Assembly: GCA_029465975.1 (NCBI GenBank)
Contig: CM055728.1
Span: 16,630,705-16,694,704 of the forward strand
Reading direction: 5' to 3'
Length of the DNA stretch: 64,000 bases
Source of the DNA: Dallia pectoralis
Lineage: Eukaryota; Chordata; Actinopteri; Esociformes; Umbridae
Position 1 is the first letter of the stretch; the number at the start of each line of letters is the position of its first letter. The notes below the pieces were generated by a model. That model searched no databases and was not told the DNA's origin. It was given only the letters and a program-made list of their open reading frames with translations. A program made the position numbers and the translations under genes. Shown here piece after piece: positions 34,801-46,800 of this stretch.

Positions 34801-37800
34801 AACTCTGGTCTGTATGGGTCCTAACGCCCCAGTGTAGTGACGGGGACACTATACTGTCAAAAAGCACCGTCCTTTAGATGAGATGTTAAACCGAGGACTT
34901 GACTCTCTGTGGTCATTAAAAACCCCAGGGTGTCCTTCATTAAAGAGTGGGGGTGTAACCCTGGCCAAACTTGCCCCTTGTCCTCTGTCCTTCATGGCCA
35001 CCAAATCATCCCCATGTACTAATTGGCTTAATCATCACTGTCTCCTCTCCACCAGTAAGCTGGTGTGTTGAGGAGATTCCCCCTTCCATGTAAAGTGGTT
35101 TGAGTACCTAGAACAGCGCTATATAAATGTAACTTATTATTATAACAGTATAACTGCTGTACAGTATGTGAGTCAAATGGAAGTTTGTTTGGGAGGTTAC
35201 CACAAAAAGAATGCGAACACATGTTTTGCAGATGGACCCCCTGGTAATCCCTTATGGTGTGAATTATGTGTGAATTATTCTAAATGGGTTAGTGTTGAAA
35301 CACTGTGATGAAGTGCATTGAGAGAGAGAGAGAGAGAGAGACATACAGACAGAGAGGCACGTAGAGACTAAGTGAGAGATACAGAGAGTTGGGGTATTCT
35401 TCTCACTGCCTGTGGCTCATTTCTCTGTGGTCTGGACAGAACAGCTGGACCGTGACTGACAGGAGGTTCTGTGCACAGTAGCAGACTTTATTAAAACTGG
35501 CCTAAATTGAACCCGCTTCTCTTTCTAGTCCACTGTTATTTACCAGAAGAATATAAACTACCCCTGCTCCTCACCCCTGCTCCTCGCCCCTGCTCCTCAC
35601 CCCTGCTCCTCACCCCTGCTCCTCGCCCCTGCTCCTCACCCCTGCTCCTCGCCCCTGCTCCTCACCCCTGCTCCTCACCCCTGCTCCTCGCCCCTGCTCC
35701 TCACCCCTGCTCCTCGTCCCTGCTCCTCACCCCTGCTCCTCCACAGGTTTCTTCTCGCCTGTGTAAACCCCACTATTCACTCTCTGTGAACCATAAACCT
35801 GACCCCAGACGCTGTCTGGGACACTCAGTAACTGGACTGTCATGCTTGGCTTGTCTTGAACAGGATCTACTTTGTTCATGTGTGTGTGGGTCTGAGTTAA
35901 TTGATACTTGATCTAAAAGCAGTCCTTTGGCCCTCACTTTCTCCACACTTTGTTGTGTAAGACTTAGTACTGATTAAATGTATTGTTTCATTATCAATCT
36001 GCACATAGTAATTATAATACAATTTAAAAAGTGTGCCAAAGCTGAATCATCTTGAGGAAATAAGTAATCACATCCTTTGCCATGACACTCCAAATTGAGC
36101 TCAAATTCCTAGGATCATACTTTCGATGTCTCTTGCTTTTCATTGGACACCACCTGTGGCAAGTTCAATTAGTTTGATATTTTCACAGTGCATTCTGGAT
36201 CAAAAATCAACCCTTAAATTCGAAGAAATCTTAGATAAAAGTGTGTCACGGCATACATCTGTAATGGTGTTATAGAAATTCCATAAACATTTAACGTTTC
36301 CAGCACAGTGGGATCCATCATTGTAAAATGGAACCACCGGACATTTTCCTAGAGCCAGACCATGAAACAGGTTAAGAAAAGGTCTTGGTCAAGGTGGTGA
36401 CGAAGACCAAAATGGCCACTGTCACAGAGCTACAACACTCTTATCACTCAGGCTTTAGTGGTGGAGTGTCTAGATGGAAGCCACTTCTGAGTAAAAGTCA
36501 TATGACATGTTGCCTGAAGACCAAAACCTAAACATTCGGCTGAATGCCAAACATTACATGTGGCCAAAGCATGGTACCTCTTGTCACCTGGCTAATACCA
36601 TCCCTACAGGTAAAGACAAAGGTGGATAAATCAACAGTTCAGGACACTTCAAAAGCACTGTATAGTAATGACATATACTGTAGTTTTCTGTGTCGTATAC
36701 CTTCTCATATTTCTTCCTCTCTCTCCTCCTGCTTGTGTCCTGTAGACCAGTTGAAGATCACCAACCTGCGTGTGAACTTCACCAAGCTGCACACGCTGGG
36801 AGACAACCTGCTGGACTCCCGACAGGAGATCAAAGAGAAATACTACTATGCCATGTATGAACTGGTCGTCCGCGGCAACTGCTTCTGCTACGGTCACGCC
36901 TCTGAATGTGCCCCAATTGACGGGATCATGGACGAAGAGGGTATGGTGAGTCACGGGGGCTCAACACTGCCCCCTGGCGGTATGGAGTAACACAAGTCTA
37001 TAACGAATATCGTTGTGTATAACTGCTGTTTTTAATTAGTATTTCTACTCTGGGACTTTTCTAATGTGTCCCTTCCTGTGTGTCAGGTCCATGGGAGGTG
37101 TGTCTGCAAACACAACACCAACGGTCTGAATTGTGAGCTGTGTGACCACTTCTACCATGACATGCCTTGGAGACCGGCTGAAGGGCGCAACACCAACGCC
37201 TGCAAGAGTAAGTGCATGTCATATGTCCTACACACCATAACATTATGTCATATGTCCTACACACCATAACATTATGTCATATGTCCTACACACCATAACA
37301 TTATGTCATATGTCCTACACACCATAACATTATGTCATATGTCCTACACACCATAACATTATGTCATATGTCCTACACACCATAACATTATGTCATATGT
37401 CCTACACACCATAACATTATGTCATATGTCCTACACACCATAACATTATGTCATATGTCCTACACACCATAACATTATGTCATATGTCCTACACACCATA
37501 ACATTATGTCATATGTCCTACACACCATAACATTATGTCATATGTCCTACACACCATAACATTATGTCATATGTCCTACACACCATAACATTATGTCATA
37601 TGTCCTACACACCATAACATTATGTCATATGTCCTACACACCATAACATTATGTCATATGTCCTACACACCATAACATTATGTCATATGTCCTACACACT
37701 ATAACCCGAAACCTACTAATCACCAAAATAATTTCGATTATTTTCCAACTTAATATAATATTCGGTCATTTTTGTTTTTAACCCAGAATGCAACTGTAAC

Positions 37801-40800
37801 GGTCACTCCAGTGAGTGTCATTTTGACATGGCCGTGTACCTGGCCACCGGCAACACAAGCGGCGGAGTGTGTGACGACTGTCTCCACAACACCATGGGAC
37901 GCAACTGTGAGATGTGTAAACCCTTCTACTACCAGGACCCCAGCAGAGACATCAGAGATCCAGGGGTATGTGTGGGTGAGTACAGGCAGAGATCCAGGGG
38001 TCTGTGTGGGTGAGTACAGGCAGAGATCCAGGGGTCTGTGTGGGTGAGTACAGGCAGAGATCCAGGGGTCTGTGTGCGTGAGTACAGGCAGAGATCCAGG
38101 GGTCTGTGTGCGTGAGTACAGGGGACCGTCCTCCTATAGAACTGGGACACAGGCAGTGATTTTCTCACATGAATATACCGTGTATGTTTGTTGGTTTATT
38201 TATCAGGTTTGGAACCCCGTGAGTTTATGTCCATATGATCTCATTGTGTTCCTTCCGGGTCGGGCCATACTGCGGTAATGTATGTGTGAGGGTTAGTCAG
38301 CTGAATATTGACATGATGTTTGATGCCTGCTGTTGCCAGCCTGTGACTGTGATCCCGATGGCTCTCTGAACGGGGGCACCTGTGACGGGCATGACGAGCC
38401 GTCCCTTGGCATGATCGCCGGCCAGTGTCGCTGTAAAGACCACGTGGAGGGGCCTCGCTGTGACAAATGCAAGATGGGCTTCTTCGGGCTGAGTGCTGAG
38501 AACCCTCGTGGCTGTCAGCGTGAGTAGAGACATGAATCTGGCTCACAGACTGGACCTCTTGTGCTTCCTAACACCTATCCTCTTGTGCTTCCTAACACCT
38601 ATCCTCTTGTGTTTCCTAACACCTATCCTCTTGTGCTTCCTAACACCTATCCTCTTGTGTTTCCTAACACCTATCCTCTTGTGCTTCCTAACACCTATCC
38701 TCTTGTGCTTCCTAACACCTATCCTCTTGTGTTTCCTAACACCTATCCTCTTGTGCTTCCTAACACCTATCCTCTTGTGTTTCCTAACACCTATCCTCTT
38801 GTGCTTCCTAACACCTATCCTCTTGTGCTTCCTAACACCTATCCTCTTGTGTTTCCTAACACCTATCCTCTTGTGCTTCCTAACACCTATCCTCTTGTGT
38901 TTCCTAACACCTATCCTCTTGTGCTTCCTAACACCTATCCTCTTGTGCTTCCTAACACCTATCCTCTTGTGTTTCCTAACACCTATCCTCTTGTGCTTCC
39001 TAACACCTATCCTCTTGTGTTTCCTAACACCTATCCTCTTGTGTTTCCTAACACCTATCCTCTTGTGCTTCCTAACACCTATCCTCTTGTGCTTCCTAAC
39101 ACCTATCCTCTTGTGTTTCCTAACACCTATCCTCTTGTGCTTCCTAACACCTATCCTCTTGTGTTTCCTAACACCTATCCTCTTGTGTTTCCTAACACCT
39201 ATCCTCTTGTGCTTCCTAACACCTATCCTCTTGTGCTTCCTAACACCTATCCTCTTGTGTTTCCTAACACCTATCCTCTTGTGTTTCCTAACACCTATCC
39301 TCTTGTGTTTCCTAACACCTATCCTCTTGTGCTTCCTAACACCTATCCTCGTGTGGTCCTTCATTTGAGAGACCGATGCAGCGATCTTCTCCTATTGTTT
39401 TTTCTCATCTCTATCAGTATTTTTTTAGATGTACTTTTTCTGTCCCCTCCATGCGTGGCTCCCACAGCCTGCCAGTGTGACCCCAGGGGTACAGTGTCCG
39501 AGAACTCACGCTGTGACCCTGTGAGTGGGGACTGCTTCTGCAAGCGTCAGGTCACCGGACGCAGCTGTGACCAGTGTTTGGTGAGGGTCCAGAACGGTCT
39601 CCCGGTTCTAACTGACACACACACACACAGATACCCTCACACTCCACTTATATCCCCTCTCTCTCTACCTCTCCCCCTGTCTCTTTCTTTCATTCATGCA
39701 TTGCATCCTCCTGAAGTCTTACTGTAGGTGTTTCTGAGTGGTTAACATCCCCCTGTCACTCATTGAACTTCCTTGCCATGTCAGTAACATTAACCAGGAA
39801 TGTGATGCCCTGGTTGGGGCTCCATGTCTATATTTAGCCCAGAGATGTCATCTCTTTATGGCTGGTGTAGGTTACAGCAGGCCTAACATGGACATCATTG
39901 GTCCGGACTGAGTGAATACTGAACCCTGTGGCAGAAATGCTTGTTTTAAAGTGCAAATCACAATAGTACACATACACAAGTATGTTAGAGCATCCTGGTC
40001 ACTAAGGCCATTGGCTATACATGATATATATATATATATATATGTACATTCTGGAATAAAATCATTCTGGAACAAGGAACATCTGGAAGAGATATTCACA
40101 TTCAAACCCTTCAGCTAATATAAGGTCTAGTGATGGGCTATAGGCAGTTGGAAATGGTGTAATCTGTGTGGTGTTAACAGATTACTGTCTGTCTGCCTGT
40201 CTGCCTGTCTGTCTGTCTGTCTGTCTGTCTGCCTGTCTGCCTGTCTCCTGCCCACAGCCAGAACACTGGGCACTGAGTCACGACCTGAATGGATGCAGAG
40301 ACTGTGACTGTGATGTGGGCGGGGCCACGGATAACCAGTGCGTAACACGTTTGTTGTCACAATTTCATGTGATGTGTGTTCTAGCACTGCACGGTTACAA
40401 CATGGATCTCTTATTGGTCTCCTCCAGCTGCTCAGTGGAGAACGGTCAGTGTAGCTGTCGCAGTCACATGACCGGCCGCCAGTGTACCCAGGTGGAGTCG
40501 GGCCACTTCTTCATGTTTCTGGACTACTATACTTACGAGGCTGAGCTGGCCATCCTGGGACAGGTAGGTAGTGCTTGTCTTCAGAGTAACACTGAGCCGC
40601 TCCCTTATCCACAGGTTAACCTTTCATCAGACTGGTGTTCGTGTGTGTCTCTCCAGGGCTGCAGTGTGGAGCAGCGCGAGCACCAGCCTGGACGTCCGGC
40701 CACGTGGACCGGCACCGGGTTCGCCAAGGTCCCTGAGGGCAGCAGCGTGGAGTTCCTGATCACCAACGTGCCGTACTCCATGGAGTACGACCTCCTCATC

Positions 40801-43800
40801 CGCTACGAGACACAGGTTAGGTGTCTGCTCAGATGATCACTACTGGCGTTTAAGAAAAGACGATACTACAGTATTTATCAGCTGGCTATTGTTTTTCTAA
40901 CAAAATAACTGTTTCTTTGTGCTCATATTGCATTTTCTTGGGATATTGCACTTACATTTTGATCCGGCAGTATGTAATAAAATCATTGCTGGTGATACTT
41001 GAAAACCTAGGGACAACGTTTTGGGAGTTTTCTGTGATGGATGGATTGTGTACAAAATATTAAAATAGATATTGCATATGCACAAATACACATGATGCAT
41101 CGGTATGTGACTGTTAGATGCCACGGGATTGGCCGGAGGTCCGTGTGGCGATCGTTCGTCCGGGGCCCATTCCCACCAGCAGCCCGTGTGGAAACACCAT
41201 CCCTGCAGACGACCAGCTCACTGTGTCCCTGCCTGCAGGATCCAGGTAAAACAAACACACACTAACCAGTAACTCACCGTGTCATATACAGTACATATGT
41301 CATTTTATTGTTTGTGTGTGTTTGTTCCAGGATTGTCACGCTGCCTCAGTCTGTCTGCTTGGAGAGGGGAGTCAGCTACACCTTTAAGTTTGAGTTTAGT
41401 CGCTTTCTCATCCACGGTACAACAGCAGCCAACGTTCTAGTGGACTCTGTGAGTACCAAGACTCAGAAAAGGATATATATGTCTGTGGCTCTCTTCCTTT
41501 CTGTGTATAGTCATGCTATTTATATGTAGTCTGGCTTACCCTCATCGCTTCTCTCTCGCCAGTTCTCCCTGCTCCCTCGTCACTCCTCCTTGGAGATGTT
41601 TATTGCCGGTGACCCCACCTCGATCTCTCGGAAGCAGAGCTACGAGCGCTACCGTTGCCACGAGGGGGCGAAGGGCGTGACGCGCCCCCAGATCAGCGAC
41701 GTCTGTTCCAAACTCATCACCAGCATGTCGGCTATCATTAATGACGGAGCCCTGCGTGAGTCAGCTCCTCTCTCTCCCAGTGCATATGTCAGAATCACCT
41801 GCAGCAGGTGTCACAGGGTTCACCGTGTTTTCACTCTTCTTCCCAGCATGCCAGTGTGACTCCCAGGGCTCAGTCAGTTCGGTGTGTGACGTGCGTGGAG
41901 GTCAGTGTCGCTGTAGGCCAAATGTTATTGGCCGTCGCTGTGACCAGTGTGCACCAGGAACGTACGGCTTTGGACCTGCAGGATGTAAAGGTGAGTGTCA
42001 CAACCCCCGAATATACATTCCTGGGCTGAAATTTTTACCACGATTATCTTTGACTTTTAGATGCTTTTAGAACTACGACCTTCTAAAGGAAGGAGTCAAG
42101 GAGTCTGTCACTATTAACAGTTATCTGACATTATTTGTAGATCAAATCTATATATTCAAACGAGAACCTCTATAATTAACAAGAGAATTAATATAAATCA
42201 TCGTAACAGAAGATATTTGGTAGGGGAAAACCAGGAAATTAGGTTTATTTATTTATAAATATATATTTTATAATTATAAAAAACTCAAACCTAGTTATGT
42301 GAACACTGGTGGCGCCCCCTGCTGCCTGATAATCTACTAATTTACTCCCTCACCTTTAGTCATCTGCTCTCTCCCTGTTCCTTCTCCTCGCTCTTCCTGT
42401 TCTCCATTCTCTCTAACCGTGTTCCTCCTCCTCTCTCCCTGTTCCTCTCTCCTTGTTCCTCCTTCCCTCTCCTTGTCTGTCCTCCTCTGTCTAGCCTGTG
42501 AGTGCAGTCTGGAAGGTTCCGTCACACGGTTTTGTGACCAGCTGACAGGCCAGTGCCCGTGCCGCCCCGGTGCATTTGGCCAGCGCTGTGATGGTTGTCA
42601 GGCGGGACACTGGGGCTTCCCCAACTGTAAGCGGTGTCTGTGTAACGGACACGCGGAGGAGTGCCACCAGAGGACCGGAGCCTGTGTTAACTGCAGAGAC
42701 AACACAGGAGGGGAGAAATGTGACCAGTGAGTGTTCAGCAGCGGGGAATCTGGGAAATGGAGTCTGTGTAATGTTACTGACCAGAACACTGCCATGGATG
42801 TATTTCCAGGTGTGCCACTGGCTACTACGGCAACCCAGTGCTGGGCAAAGGTACCGGTAACCAATGTCGACCGTGCCACTGTCCCGATGGTCCTAACAGC
42901 GGACGCCACTTCGCCGCCTCCTGTTACCAGGACAACCGCAACAGACAGGTGGTCTGCAACTGTAACCAAGGCTACACAGGTACGGACGGCAGTTTCGTTT
43001 GTTGGTTGTCTCCTTCCCTCCCTTCGACCTTCCAAACCTCAGTGAAGCGGTCGACGGACGAATGGATCAGGTCTGTGTGAACGTACACTTGCATCGTCCC
43101 GGGTTGATGATTCAGTGGGGAGAGTCTGTAGTGTGATAATCCAAGGCTGTCATGGTGAACTAAGACACTGTAGACACTGGAAGAGTCCCGCCTACCAGGA
43201 ACAATATGGAACCATAATGTGTTGTTTCCTCCCTTACCCAACGTGGCACAGGGGGGATGGTTAAGCGCTCAGAGGGTTCCTTCAAGCGTGAGTAATGATG
43301 ATGATGATGTTACTCAACCTCCTAATCTGCTGCCTGCATGACTTCAGCACCACATACACAAACAGTGCTGCGACACGGAGCTCCCAAGAACTGACCTAAA
43401 ATCAGCTCCGAAACACTGTAATGTAACATAAAGCCGGCTGCCTGATACTGAGTCTGGGTTAGCGTCTACAGTATCTCCTGTGTGAAACGGCTATATATTG
43501 TTAGACATCTGCAATGTTTGGGTTTGGCAGTTGCCGGGTGTTACGGGAGAGACGGGAAGCGGCTGCTGTAATGAACTTGAACCTGACTACTGCCAGACAC
43601 ATTGTCTGTTATGTGGTTAGTGTATTATCTACAGATACGCCACGGCTTGTTGGCTTTTACACCAGAACCAGCAGAGCATACCTGTCTGTGTGATTTTCAA
43701 ACCATTGGATTCTCTCTTATAAAACCACCACTGCTGGCTCTCAAGCAAAGAGAATCGCCGCACATTACTGATGATGACTCAAAAGACTCTTTGTCTGAAT

Positions 43801-46800
43801 CTTTCAGTCATAGTCAAATGGATGATGTGAGAGTACCCCAATTTATGGTCCTCTTTCATCCATTGAAACATTCACTTTTGGACTTTGTTCTTCTTTAGAG
43901 AGCTTCCTGCAATCTGCTCTTTCTGATGTGCTTAATTACATTGTACAATTGATGTCTCTGCTCCTTTCTTTGGTTCTCATAGACAGAAATAGATAAAAAC
44001 AATGACATGAAGACACAATGCACAGTCAGCTATTTATCCACCTCTGATAGATGTGGGCTGTCCGTGAGAACTGCCAGTTGTTCACGCTGTCTGCTAAAAG
44101 ACTGAGCATAATCTGCTTTACAACGGTGTGATCAAAGAGATTCTCACTAATCACGATTAATCTCCTGGCTGATAGACTCCCTATTAACCCATTCAACAGC
44201 ACTTCACAATAAAAAATATAAAAATATTTATTTTTCTATTATTGTAATATTTGTTTACAGTAAAATAACTATAGCAACTTTACTGTCTGTCTTTGTGGTG
44301 GGTTCTACTCACAGCGTATGACTCTCTGCCTGAAGAAACTTAGCACTTGTTGCATCAGTCCAACATGAGAACGTTCTGGAAATACCGAGTCGGTTTTACA
44401 ACCCTCGTTCATCCAGTAAATATCTCAAAAAGAGATACTTCACTTTCAGAAATGTCCTTCCTTTCCCATCAGTACTTTCGTCCTATTGGTCACAGGTTCT
44501 CGTTGTGAAGAGTGTGCACCTGGTTACTTCGGCAACCCCTCTCAGCCCGGCGGGCAGTGCCAGCCGTGCAGATGCAGTAACAACATCGACATGTCAGACG
44601 CCGAGGCGTGTGACAGGAGGACAGGAGAGTGTAAGAAATGTCTGTACAACACAGAGGGACCGGACTGTGGGGTGTGCAAGAGTGGTTACCACGGAGACGC
44701 ATCCCGACGCAACTGCAGGAGTAAGTTACCGCGGACACAATTATAACCGGCAATGTAGAATGATGGTTGGAGAAAAACATTATAACTGGCAATGAAGAAT
44801 GATGGTTGGAGAAAAACATTATAACCGGCATTGTAGAATGATGGTTGGGGAAAAACATTGTAACCGGCAATGTAGAATGATGGTTGGGGAAAAACATTAT
44901 AACCGGCAATGAAGAATGATGGTTGGAGAAAAACATTATAACCGGCAATGCAGGTTGATGGTTGTGAAGTTCCACTGACCCTCTACTGGATGTATCCTCA
45001 GAGTGCACATGTAACTTCCTGGGTACAGAGCGTACCCAGTGTACGATGAGAGATGAATGTGTGTGCCAGCGTTCCACCGGGCAGTGCCAGTGTCTGCCCA
45101 ACACCAACGGCCTGGCGTGTGACCACTGTAAGCCTAACTACTGGAACCTGGCTAGTGGCCACGGTTGTGAGGCCTGTGGATGTGACCCCAACAATGCTGT
45201 CAACCCAGCATGCAACGAGGTGTGTGTGGTTTAATTACTGAGTCGCTTTATAAGACAATTCTCCTCAGTGCCTCTCGCTCATGTTAGCACCATTTGTGCC
45301 GACAGTTCACTGGAAAGTGTCAGTGTCGTCGAGGATTTGGTGGGAAGACCTGCACAGATTGCCAGGAGAACTACTGGGGAGATCCACAGATCCAGTGTAG
45401 AGGTCGGTATCAGTGGTGGCGTAATGTAACTTGTGGATCGTGCGTTTGTTTGTTAAAATGTCCTCAGCGAATGTACCCTAACCATCCCAATGATCCATAC
45501 TTCCTTTGTTGGTCTCTCCCAGCCTGTGACTGTGATCCGCGGGGAATCGAGACCTCTCAGTGTGACCAGAAGACGGGTCACTGTGTGTGCCAGCAAGGGG
45601 TGTCGGGTGTGCGGTGTGACCAGTGTGCCCGGGGCTTCTCAGGCCAGTTCCCTAACTGCCAGCCCTGCCACCAGTGCTTCGGGGACTGGGACAGGGTGGT
45701 TCAGGATCTGGCTGTCCGCACCAAGAGCCTGTCAGAGCGGGCTCTGGAGATCCAGACAACAGGCCTGACCGGAGCCTATGAGAAAGCCTTCAGAGACCTT
45801 GAAGACAAGCTGGCACAGGCCCAGGGCATTGTCGATGCCCGGAATGCCACTGCAGAGGGAGTCAACGTCTTGATGGAGCTCATTGAAGACCTCAGGTACA
45901 AGGCATACACTGAATCTAACAATACAATACACACTGATACAGTTTATAACCATATCCTCTGATACTGTATATAATAATACACAATAATACTGTGTATAAC
46001 AATATACACATATTTTCCCTCTCAAAGATTTCAGGTTGTATATCAATTAAATTGTTCACGTTATAGGTGGCAAAAGTTCTGACATGATTTATCTTTTTAA
46101 TTTTTTTTCACATCACAGGGATGTGTAGACTTTTCATATCGGCTGTAACAATATACACTGATACTGTTTATAACAATACACACTGATACTGTATTGTATA
46201 TATAACAATACACACTGATACTGTTTATAACAATACACACTGATACTGTATTGTATATATAACAATATACACTGATACTGTTTATAACAATACACACTGA
46301 TACTGTTTATAACAATACACACTGATACTGTATTGTATATATAACAATACACACTGATACTGTATTGTATATATAACAATACACACTGATACTGTTTATA
46401 ACAATACACACTGATACTGTATTGTATATATAACAATACACACTGATACTGTTTATAACAATACACACTGATACTGTATTGTATATATAACAATACACAC
46501 TGATACTGTTTATAACAATACACACTGATACTGTATTGTATATATAACAATACACACTGATACTGTTTATAACAATACACACTGATACTGTATTGTATAT
46601 ATAACAATACACACTGATACTGTTTATAACAATACACACTGATACTGTATTGTATATATAACAATACACACTGATACTGTTTATAACAATACACACTGAT
46701 ACTGTATTGTATATATAACAATATACACTGATACTGTTTATAACAATACACACTGATACTGTTTATAACAATACACACTGATACTGTATTGTATATATAA

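Noticed and set aside
37212..37700. CRISPR-like appearance of regular direct repeats
   Set aside because: Units are contiguous with no unique spacers, and the DNA is vertebrate.
38493..39727. 388-, 291- and 273-codon frames with 8-residue periods
   Set aside because: 24-bp intronic repeat; only 39468-39580 is an exon.
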